Source: Candidatus Phaeomarinibacter sp.
GTDB taxonomy: Bacteria > Pseudomonadota > Alphaproteobacteria > CGMCC-115125
NCBI GenBank assembly: GCA_028279995.1
Contig: JANQMQ010000578.1
Span: forward strand, 1 to 22,001
DNA: 22,001 bases
Direction of reading: 5' to 3'
The notes beneath the pieces are model-generated. The model searched no databases, was not told where the DNA came from, and saw nothing but the letters and a program-made list of their open reading frames with translations. This document shows, one piece after another, positions 1 through 6,151 of the stretch. The translations under genes and the position numbers were made by a program. Numbering within the stretch: position 1 is the first letter of the stretch; the number at the start of each line of letters is the position of its first letter.

Positions 1-84
1 CATCCCGGACTTGATCCGGGATCGCCCTCGGCGCGGTGGGAACATCACAGCACCGGATCCCGGCGAGGGGGACGGGATGACATG
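1..84. repeat. Alphaproteobacterial-type palindromic intergenic repeat
   Basis: The first 21 bases contain the inverted repeat ATCCCGGA..TCCGGGAT. A second CCGGATCCCGG-type arm lies near 52-62, and the segment ends in a GGGATGACA-like edge. Short palindromes of this kind are scattered between genes in many alphaproteobacterial genomes. Only one copy is visible here, so calling it dispersed rests on recognition of the motif. It may be cut by the window edge. Confidence 0.5.
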
Positions 85-109
85 TGTAGCTGGAACGGAC
101 CTGCACCAG

Positions 110-505
110 CTAACTCTGCGTCGGATGTCCTTCAAACTGCTGCGCATCATCACCAATCTCGTACCAGTCCGGCTTTTCAGACACGAATTCATGAAATCGG
201 TTGCGCACCTGCGGGTCGTCATCCAGCACATTCGCAGAAATCGGAAAGCTGTCATCGTCCGACAGGATTTCGCCCAAGGACGTGCCGCAGATTTTGCAAA
301 AGCAGCGTGCATATTTATGCGGTGGCGCCGGCTCGTACTTCTGCACCTGGTCGCGACCCGCGATCCATTTCAGATCATCCTTCTTGATGAAGATGATGGC
401 GCTGGCCCCCACCTTGCGGCAGCGGGTGCAGTGGCACGTGCCCATCATGGATGGCGGCGATGTCAGCTCGAATTTGACCGCCCCACAGCAACAGCTTCCC
501 TGCAT
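110..505 (-). CDS. GFA / CENP-V family zinc protein
   Basis: A 131-residue protein of the GFA family, named for glutathione-dependent formaldehyde-activating enzyme. The fold holds zinc through clustered cysteines: GSCCCGAV at residues 3-10, GTCHCTRC at 22-29 and RCFCKICG at 67-74, which covers the expected CxC, CxxC and CxCxxC ligands. Length is normal for a single-domain member. The start is supported by a GGGAGGGAGG purine tract a few bases upstream. Substrates of most family members are unknown, so formaldehyde chemistry should not be assumed. It is transcribed leftward, away from infA, and does not belong to that operon. Confidence 0.85.
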   Translation of the reverse strand: MQGSCCCGAVKFELTSPPSMMGTCHCTRCRKVGASAIIFIKKDDLKWIAGRDQVQKYEPAPPHKYARCFCKICGTSLGEILSDDDSFPISANVLDDDPQVRNRFHEFVSEKPDWYEIGDDAQQFEGHPTQS

Positions 506-720
506 CGAATCCTCCCTCCCGAAAAAAGAACATTATGAGAACATGTGAGCCATGGTCAACCGAACCCGCTGAAAATTGGATGCAACCTTGATTTTGCGGC
601 CTCAAATGCCCATTCTCCGGCCCAATTCATGGACATACGCGTCAATCGCCGCTTCCTGACACCGCAATTGTTGAGGGTGTCCCGCATGTCCATCAGGTTT
701 TGAAAGCTGGAAAGGCCAGT

Positions 721-939
721 ATGGCAAAAGAAGAACTGCTCGAGTTTCCAGGAACAGTCGTTGAACTGCTCCCGAACGCCACCTTCCGGGTGGAGCTTGA
801 AAATGAGCACCAGATCATCGCCCACACCGCCGGTAAGATGCGCAAGAACCGCATCCGCGTGCTCGCCGGCGACAAGGTTCTGGTGGAAATGACGCCCTAC
901 GATCTCACCAAGGGCCGCATCACCTATCGCTACAAGTAG
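721..939 (+). CDS. infA: Translation initiation factor IF-1
   Basis: A 72-residue S1/OB-fold protein that binds the ribosomal A site during initiation. The sequence from [13 protein letters not shown] through [16 protein letters not shown] to [11 protein letters not shown] is close to the alphaproteobacterial IF-1 consensus over its whole length. The ATG at 721 is chosen because it gives the canonical MAKEE start and follows a GGAAAGG ribosome-binding site. An in-frame ATG at 700 would add seven atypical residues. It begins the infA-maf-rng-yacG cluster, with maf 16 bp downstream. The 215 bp upstream must hold the promoter, but I could not pick a convincing -35/-10 pair. Confidence 0.97.
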   Translation: MAKEELLEFPGTVVELLPNATFRVELENEHQIIAHTAGKMRKNRIRVLAGDKVLVEMTPYDLTKGRITYRYK

Positions 940-955
940 GCCTGAGGGCGCTGCC

Positions 956-1573
956 ATGGGTGCCACTCCCACGGGTGCTGGCGACGCGACAGCAAGGCTT
1001 GTGCTTGCCAGCGCCTCTCCGCGCCGACGGGACCTTCTGGCCCAGATCGGCATCACGCCGGATGCCGTAGACCCGGCCGACATTGACGAAACACCCGGTA
1101 AGACCGAGACCCCCCGTCCGCACGCACAGCGCCTGGCGCGTGACAAAGCGCAGGCCGTCGCCGCGCGCTACCCCGATGCATTTGTGCTGGCGGCTGACAC
1201 GGTCGTCGGCGTTGGCCGGCGCATCCTGCCCAAGACCGAAGATGAAGCGTCAGCCCGTACCTGCCTGAAGCTCCTGTCCGGTCGTGCCCATCGGGTGTTT
1301 ACCGGTGTGTGTCTGATCGCCCCGGGCGGCAGCCAGTCGCTTCGGGTGGTCGAGGCGAGGGTTCACGTCAAGCGCCTCAGCGCGGCAGAGATAGATGCCT
1401 ATATCGCGACCATGGAATGGAAGGGCAAGGCAGGGGGCTATGCCATCCAGGGCCATGCCGCAGCCTTTGTCCCCACAATCATTGGGTCATATACGGCGAT
1501 CGTTGGCCTGCCGCTGGCGGAGACCCGCAATATGCTCATCGGCGCCGGTTATGCTGCGGTCTCAAAGAGTTAG
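956..1573 (+). CDS. maf: Maf-family nucleoside triphosphate pyrophosphatase
   Basis: A 205-residue Maf/HAM1-fold house-cleaning enzyme. The family hydrolyses non-canonical or pyrimidine NTPs to NMP and pyrophosphate. Signature motifs are all present: LASASPRRR at residues 17-25, DETPGK near 44-49, AADTVVG at 79-85 with the catalytic-base Asp81, AGGYAIQG and GSYTAIVGLPL. A GAGGGCG tract precedes the ATG. The first dozen residues are a non-conserved extension, so a slightly later start is possible, although no better ATG is present. It sits between infA and rng, its usual position in this class. The exact subfamily substrate is not determined. Confidence 0.92.
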   Translation: MGATPTGAGDATARLVLASASPRRRDLLAQIGITPDAVDPADIDETPGKTETPRPHAQRLARDKAQAVAARYPDAFVLAADTVVGVGRRILPKTEDEASARTCLKLLSGRAHRVFTGVCLIAPGGSQSLRVVEARVHVKRLSAAEIDAYIATMEWKGKAGGYAIQGHAAAFVPTIIGSYTAIVGLPLAETRNMLIGAGYAAVSKS

Positions 1574-1648
1574 CCCGCTTCTGCTGGTCTTTTGCCTTAT
1601 TTGCGGCCTAGACTTGAAACTGAACACAAATGTGAGTCTCAGCCTTTC

Positions 1649-3169
1649 ATGAGTGACGAAATTCTCATCAATGTCGGTATCGGCGAAACGCGCATCGCGC
1701 TCGTTGACGATGACATGCTGCGCGATCTGGTGATCGAACGCAGTGTGGATGACAGCGCCCGGGGCCCATGCTCCGGCGGCACCACCGGCGCTAGCCTTGT
1801 GGGCAATCTCATGATCGGCCGCGTCGAGCGGGTGCTGCCCGGCATGCAGGCCGCATTTGTGGATATCGGCCTGCCGCGCTCCGGCTTTCTCGGCGTGCGG
1901 GAAGCCCAGTGCCTGTGCGAGCTCATGGGGCTGCGTGATGCCGGCAAGATGCCCCGCATCAATGACTGTGTGCGCGAAGGCGAAAAGGTGCTGGTGCAGG
2001 TCCTCAAGGACCCGATCGGCGACAAGGGCCCGCGCCTGTCCGCCAATGTCACGATCCCCGGCCGCCTGCTCGTACTGGTGCCCCACCAGCCCGGCGTTGC
2101 CCTGTCCCGCCGCATCGAGGATGAAGACGACCGCGCCCGCCTGACCGAACTGGTGGAGCGCGTCGGCGCTGACGTAGCCGCCGGTGAAGAAGGCGACGAC
2201 TTGAAGAAGGCCGGCTGGATTGTCCGCACCGCGGCTCTTCAGGCGGATGAAGCCGCCGTTGAGCGTGACGCCCGCCACGTGCTGGAAACATGGCGTGAGG
2301 TTAAAGAGCGCGCCAAGGGCATGAACGGCCCCGCCACCGTCTTCAAGGAACTGGGTCCGGTGCAGCGCGTCCTGCGTGACCATCTGAACGAGGATACAAA
2401 GTCGGTGCTCATTGACGATGCCGACGCCTATGTAAAGGCCCGCGCCTATTGCGATGCGGTCATGCCCGGCTATGCGGATCGTCTAAAGCACCACACCGCC
2501 CGCCAGCCTCTTTTTGCGGAACGCGGCGTCGATGCTGAAATCGAAACTGCGCTGTCCTCCCGCGTTGATCTGCCCTCCGGCGGCTGGATCACCATAGAGC
2601 GTACCGAAGCTCTGACCGCGGTGGACGTGAACTCCGGCAGCTTTACCGCTTCCACAAACCTCGAGCAGACCAGCCACCGCATCAACCTGGAAGCAGCGGA
2701 CGCCATTGCCCGCCAGGTGCGCCTGCGCGGCGTCGGCGGCCTTGTCATCATCGACTTCATCCATCTGGCGGAAGACGAGCACAAGGAAGAAGTCGTTGCC
2801 CGTCTCGAGGCCGGCTTCGAGGGCGACCGCACGCCGACGCAAATTCTTCCGATGACGGAGTTTTCCACCGTCGAGATGACCCGCAAGCGCGTCCGTGAAC
2901 CGTTGGACCGGTTGCTGCTGGACCCGGTCCGCCGCGACCCCAACAAGACGCGCGCCACCGTTGCCTATGAAGCCTTGCGGGCGGCGGAGGCCGCTGCCGC
3001 CGAGAACCCCGGCCAGCCGCTGGCGCTGCATACGGCGCCGGACATTGTCACCTGGCTGGAAGAGTCAGGCCTGATGCCGCAACTGCGCGCCCGCCTCGGC
3101 GTCGACGTCGAACTCAAGCCTGTCGACGGCGCCCGCCGCCACCATATCGACGTCGCGGTGATGGCCTAA
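1649..3169 (+). CDS. rng: Ribonuclease E/G family endoribonuclease
   Basis: A 506-residue RNase G-type enzyme that cleaves single-stranded RNA during rRNA maturation and mRNA decay. An S1-type RNA-binding segment (GRVERVLPGMQAAFVDIG) lies near residues 54-71. The metal-binding active-site motifs are TAVDVNSGSF near residue 325 and VIIDFI near 367. Length fits RNase G without the long RNase E scaffold. I see no CPxC zinc-link motif, as in many short alphaproteobacterial members. The ATG at 1649 starts the conserved MSDEILINVG and is preferred over the open frame upstream. It lies 75 bp after maf and 3 bp before yacG, within the infA cluster. Confidence 0.92.
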   Translation: MSDEILINVGIGETRIALVDDDMLRDLVIERSVDDSARGPCSGGTTGASLVGNLMIGRVERVLPGMQAAFVDIGLPRSGFLGVREAQCLCELMGLRDAGKMPRINDCVREGEKVLVQVLKDPIGDKGPRLSANVTIPGRLLVLVPHQPGVALSRRIEDEDDRARLTELVERVGADVAAGEEGDDLKKAGWIVRTAALQADEAAVERDARHVLETWREVKERAKGMNGPATVFKELGPVQRVLRDHLNEDTKSVLIDDADAYVKARAYCDAVMPGYADRLKHHTARQPLFAERGVDAEIETALSSRVDLPSGGWITIERTEALTAVDVNSGSFTASTNLEQTSHRINLEAADAIARQVRLRGVGGLVIIDFIHLAEDEHKEEVVARLEAGFEGDRTPTQILPMTEFSTVEMTRKRVREPLDRLLLDPVRRDPNKTRATVAYEALRAAEAAAAENPGQPLALHTAPDIVTWLEESGLMPQLRARLGVDVELKPVDGARRHHIDVAVMA

Positions 3170-3172
3170 CCG

Positions 3173-3367
3173 ATGGCCACACCGAAAGCCAAATGCGCCA
3201 ACTGTGACAAGCCGGTGGTGACCGAATACCGCCCGTTCTGCTCCAAACGCTGTGCTGATGTGGACCTCAACCGGTGGCTTGGCGGGCACTACGCCATTCC
3301 CGCCGTGGAACCGCCGGACGAGTGGGACATGGCCGCCGCCCAGAGCGAAACCGAGACCAAGCACTAG
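3173..3367 (+). CDS. yacG: DNA gyrase inhibitor YacG, zinc-binding
   Basis: A 64-residue zinc-finger protein. YacG binds GyrB and blocks DNA binding by gyrase. The four ligands are Cys8, Cys11, Cys23 and Cys27 (CxxC and CSKRC), followed by the family signature DLNRWLGGHYAIP. The tail, rich in Glu, Thr and Ala, is unstructured, as usual in the family. The gene begins three bases after the RNase G stop codon, so the two are almost certainly co-transcribed and may be translationally coupled. It is the last gene of the infA cluster. Confidence 0.95.
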   Translation: MATPKAKCANCDKPVVTEYRPFCSKRCADVDLNRWLGGHYAIPAVEPPDEWDMAAAQSETETKH

Positions 3368-3391
3368 GTCTGTGAGCACCTTGAGCATCGC

Positions 3392-3410
3392 AATCCGCAG
3401 CGCGCGGATT
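3392..3410 (+). terminator. Possible hairpin terminator after yacG
   Basis: AATCCGC and GCGGATT form a perfect 7-bp stem around a 5-base loop, 24 bases after the yacG stop. Only a short TT follows, so it is a weak intrinsic terminator or a 3'-end stabilising hairpin. Confidence 0.4.
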
Positions 3411-3425
3411 TCCTGCCCCAATGAC

Positions 3426-3454
3426 TGGACTTACCCGCCGTATTTGCCTATAAA
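3426..3454 (+). promoter_or_regulatory. Candidate promoter of tRNA-Phe
   Basis: TGGACT (4 of 6 matches to TTGACA) lies exactly 17 bases before TATAAA (5 of 6 to TATAAT). A GC-rich stretch follows, like the discriminator of stable-RNA promoters. It would give a leader of roughly 70-75 bases before the tRNA. Based on sequence match only. Confidence 0.5.
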
Positions 3455-3534
3455 CCGCCGCCTTGGCCCCGGTTTCTCACCGGCCCCTTCGCAAGCGGAT
3501 ATTTCCTCAAGCGGACATCTCAATGGCCAGGTTC

Positions 3535-3610
3535 GCCCAGGTAGCTCAGTTGGTAGAGCATGCGACTGAAAATCGCAGTGTCGGTGGTTCGATCCCGCCC
3601 CTGGGCACCA
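3535..3610 (+). tRNA. tRNA-Phe (anticodon GAA)
   Basis: A complete 76-base cloverleaf. The acceptor arms GCCCAGG and CCTGGGC pair fully. The D arm contains AGCTCAGTTGGTAGAGC, the anticodon stem TGCGA/TCGCA closes the loop CTGAAAA with anticodon GAA, and the T arm contains GGTTCGATCC. The CCA end is encoded. Its 3' end is the likely attachment site of the integrase that begins about 210 bp downstream. Confidence 0.97.
3588..3610 (+). other. Inferred attL core in the tRNA-Phe 3' end
   Basis: P4-type integrases usually recombine into the 3' half of a tRNA gene and restore it with an identical copy. Core genes end and an integrase begins here, which makes this segment the probable attL. No second copy of the T-arm/acceptor sequence was found by eye downstream, so attR is probably outside the window or lost. 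The core boundaries are inferred. Confidence 0.45.
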
Positions 3611-3743
3611 TTTGCTCTTTTCTCATGATTCCCCAAGGTTGACAGCGACATCCACTGTTCGACCAAAACTCGCGAAAATCCTTTATAAATAGGCGTTTCA
3701 GCTACTTTGATATCACTCTGGTAATGAGTAGCTCACACCGGTA

Positions 3744-3794
3744 ACCAACACCAAGTGTTGGTATTTGTGTTGGTACTAAACGTGACTGTTGGTA
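3744..3794 (+). promoter_or_regulatory. TGTTGGTA arm-type repeats upstream of the integrase
   Basis: Three direct copies of TGTTGGTA occur at 3756-3763, 3768-3775 and 3787-3794. The first forms a perfect palindrome ACCAACAC-CAA-GTGTTGGT (3744-3762) with an inverted copy. Clustered copies next to a DUF4102-type integrase start are typical of arm-type sites bound by the integrase N-terminal domain, and they could also autoregulate the gene. The rest of 3611-3822 is AT-richer non-coding DNA with no other feature I can support. Confidence 0.6.
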
Positions 3795-3822
3795 TCCTGC
3801 AGCCAGCCTGCGGGAGATGCCA

Positions 3823-5004
3823 ATGCGACTTTCCGATGCAAAGTGTAGGAATGCTGCTCCTCGTGAGAAGCTGTTCAAGCTCTCAGACGGTGGCGGCCTG
3901 CAACTCTGGGTGCAGCCAACGGGAAGCCGACTGTGGCGCGTAGCCTATCGCTATCAGGGAAAGCAGAAACTCCTGGCATTGGGTAGTTACCCGATCGTGA
4001 CACTTGCCAAAGCACGCGAGGCGAGGGATGACGCAAAACGGTTGTTGGCAGATGGCATCGATCCCGGTGTTCACCGGAAGGCCAACGCTGAGAAAGCACA
4101 GGCAACCTTTAAGGCGGTGGCAGACGAGTACTTAGACAAACTGCACAAGGAAGGCCGCACTGAGAACACACTCAACAAGGTTGGCTGGCTTCTCAGCTTT
4201 GCGCATGCCGAATTCGGGGACACTCCCATTGCTGCTCTGGATGCACCTGCAATACTCGTCGCATTGCAAGGTGTCGAGGCGCGTGGGCGCTATGAGACTG
4301 CACATAGGCTGCGTTCTACAATCGGCGCGGTGTTTCGCTATGCCATCGCGACGGGGCGAGCGACAATAGATCCAACCCAGGCCCTCAAGGGCGCGCTTGT
4401 CCGTCGCCCGGTACAGTCGTATGCGGCGATCACCAAACCCAAACCCTTTGGCGCACTCCTACGCGCCATTGACGGTTTTGAAGGACAGCCGGCCACACAT
4501 GCAGCGCTCAAGCTCATGCCATTGCTGTTTCCGCGGCCAGGCGAACTCAGACAAGCTGCGTGGCCGGAGTTTGATCTTAATGAGGGCGTATGGACGGTCC
4601 CGTCGGCTCGAATGAAGATGCGACTTGAACATCGCGTGCCACTCTCAAAACAAGCACTCTCAGTTTTGAAAGATCTGAAAGCGGTGACCGGACGCAGCGC
4701 CCTCGTTTTCCCGAGTGTGCGCAGTGTGGATCGTCCTATTTCAGATGGCACACTGAACGCAGCCCTCAGGCGCTTAGGCTACGGAAAAGATGAGGTGACT
4801 GCGCATGGGTTTCGGGCTTCTGCATCAACGCTCCTCAACGAAAGTGGTAAGTGGCACCCGGATGCTATTGAGCGCCAGTTGGCGCATGTTGAGAGTGATG
4901 ACGTGCGGCGTGCATATGCGCGTGGTGATCATTGGCCTGAAAGAAAGCGCATGATGCAGTGGTGGGCCAACTATCTCGATACATTGAAGAAAGCTGGTCG
5001 CTAA
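3823..5004 (+). CDS. int: P4-type tyrosine integrase (DUF4102 arm-binding domain)
   Basis: A 393-residue site-specific tyrosine recombinase that would integrate and excise the island at tRNA-Phe. The N-terminal 80 residues (SDAKCRNA, DGGGLQLWV, GSYPIVTLAKAREAR) form the DUF4102 arm-type DNA-binding domain. A core-binding domain follows near 95-175. The catalytic set is complete: Arg243 in RPGELR, His328 and Arg331 in HGFRAS, His355 in LAHVE and the nucleophile Tyr365 in RRAYARGD. The second ATG (3823) is chosen because a GGGAG site lies six bases upstream. The ATG at 3817 abuts that site. It looks intact and therefore potentially active. Confidence 0.93.
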   Translation: MRLSDAKCRNAAPREKLFKLSDGGGLQLWVQPTGSRLWRVAYRYQGKQKLLALGSYPIVTLAKAREARDDAKRLLADGIDPGVHRKANAEKAQATFKAVADEYLDKLHKEGRTENTLNKVGWLLSFAHAEFGDTPIAALDAPAILVALQGVEARGRYETAHRLRSTIGAVFRYAIATGRATIDPTQALKGALVRRPVQSYAAITKPKPFGALLRAIDGFEGQPATHAALKLMPLLFPRPGELRQAAWPEFDLNEGVWTVPSARMKMRLEHRVPLSKQALSVLKDLKAVTGRSALVFPSVRSVDRPISDGTLNAALRRLGYGKDEVTAHGFRASASTLLNESGKWHPDAIERQLAHVESDDVRRAYARGDHWPERKRMMQWWANYLDTLKKAGR

Positions 5005-5056
5005 TTGTCATCCGATACCACTTCGCCTCCGGACTGCAGCAGCCACTGAGAGTGCG

Positions 5057-5281
5057 CTAGCAGGACACCGTTGTATGAGCGATCAGGAATGCATCCAGAT
5101 GATCGCGACGGTAACGAATAGCACGGCCCAGCCGAACGAAGGCGGGGCCAACACCAAGGCAGCGCCACTTGTTCAATGTTGCCGGGGCCAAGCCAAGATA
5201 GTCGGCTGCCTCGCGTGTGGTCAGCATGATGTGAGACGGAGTGAGGTCACCAGGGACGGATGCAGGATTAAAGTGCGTCAT
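5057..5281 (-). CDS. AlpA / excisionase-like helix-turn-helix protein
   Basis: A 74-residue DNA-binding protein of the MerR-like HTH_17/AlpA type. The core TTREAADYLGLAPATLN is the winged-helix recognition motif, and RLGRAIRYRRDHLDAFL is the usual C-terminal wing with the RYRRxDLDAF signature. The ATG at 5281 is chosen because GGAG lies eight bases upstream. The frame stays open to 5455, but that extension resembles no domain. It lies convergent to the integrase. Small regulators here usually act as excisionases or as activators of the integrase. The 195 bp between it and the recombinase-like gene hold nothing else I can support. Confidence 0.85.
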   Translation of the reverse strand: MTHFNPASVPGDLTPSHIMLTTREAADYLGLAPATLNKWRCLGVGPAFVRLGRAIRYRRDHLDAFLIAHTTVSC

Positions 5282-5476
5282 AGAAATTGCTCCGATGCGT
5301 TTGTCTGCAACGGAACGTGGCAGGCCAATCTGCTCATTCCCAATGAAAGAGGGCAACAGGTGGCCGTTTTGTCTGTGACGGTTTGAGCCTGCGACATCCA
5401 CAGGGCGCCACAGTTCGCTTTTCAAAGCGTTATGCAGTGCTGCAACGACAAACATGTGTACCAGTTGCCGTCGTTT

Positions 5477-6151
5477 CTATAGGTCAACAAGGGAACAGGT
5501 TATGGATTTGTCGCCGATTTCGACACGTTCGGTTAGGGATTCGATAATTGAACGTTTGTCCCGGGGCGACAAATGATTCCACACCCGTTCGACCCATCTT
5601 GCCAATTTTTGCCCTTCTGTTGGGGCATCTTCAGCGGCGGGTTGTGCCTGTCCGACAAGGGCAACAAAAACGGCTTCAAGGTCATCGGCAGGGATTTTGT
5701 TGCGGCAAGCCCGGCAAACATATTTGTCAGAGCCAGAAGGAACATACATTTTCTCGCCGCAGCTGCAGAAGACATAGCCTGCAAAGAGATGAACGACAGA
5801 CCGTGTCACACCATTTTTTTGCTGGTCATCGAGAATGGCGGCGCAGCGGTCGAAAAGCTTTCTCGATATGAGGGCGTCAACCTGCCCTTCAACGCCAACC
5901 ACACGCTCATCTTCCAGCAGACGCCCTATCGAGGTGCCTGAGAACGGTGCGCCGCTGCGCGTTCGCATACCTTCGGCATTGAGAATCTCAGCAACTGTTT
6001 TCTTGCGGCGATGTTCGGCAAAGAGTTCAAAGATGCGCCGTCGAACGGGCGCTTCTGTCGGATGCGCCATGAGTATCCCATCACGCCGCTCATAGCCAAA
6101 GCTCGCGGGGCCGCTTCGCGATTGTGGCGCGTCACCCTTATCCATCGGCAT
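5477..6151 (-). CDS. Stand-alone serine-recombinase DNA-binding/zinc-ribbon protein, no catalytic domain
   Basis: A 224-residue protein matching only the C-terminal parts of large serine recombinases. Residues 15-88 (SFGYERRDG..SGTSIGRLLEDERVVG) match the Recombinase DNA-binding domain. Cys129, Cys131, Cys146 and Cys149 form the zinc ribbon, and a helical tail follows. The resolvase domain with its nucleophilic serine is absent. The start lies inside the 3' end of the upstream ATPase gene (14-bp overlap; ATGs at 6151 and 6145), which argues for translational coupling rather than accidental truncation. It would be expected to bind DNA but not cut it. A role as DNA-targeting partner of the ATPase is inferred from gene order alone. 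Confidence 0.82.
   Translation of the reverse strand: MPMDKGDAPQSRSGPASFGYERRDGILMAHPTEAPVRRRIFELFAEHRRKKTVAEILNAEGMRTRSGAPFSGTSIGRLLEDERVVGVEGQVDALISRKLFDRCAAILDDQQKNGVTRSVVHLFAGYVFCSCGEKMYVPSGSDKYVCRACRNKIPADDLEAVFVALVGQAQPAAEDAPTEGQKLARWVERVWNHLSPRDKRSIIESLTERVEIGDKSITCSLVDL

Noticed and set aside
5282..5455. N-terminal extension of the AlpA-like gene to an ATG at 5455.
   Set aside because: The extension lacks domain features, and the ATG at 5281 has a well-spaced GGAG site and matches normal family length.
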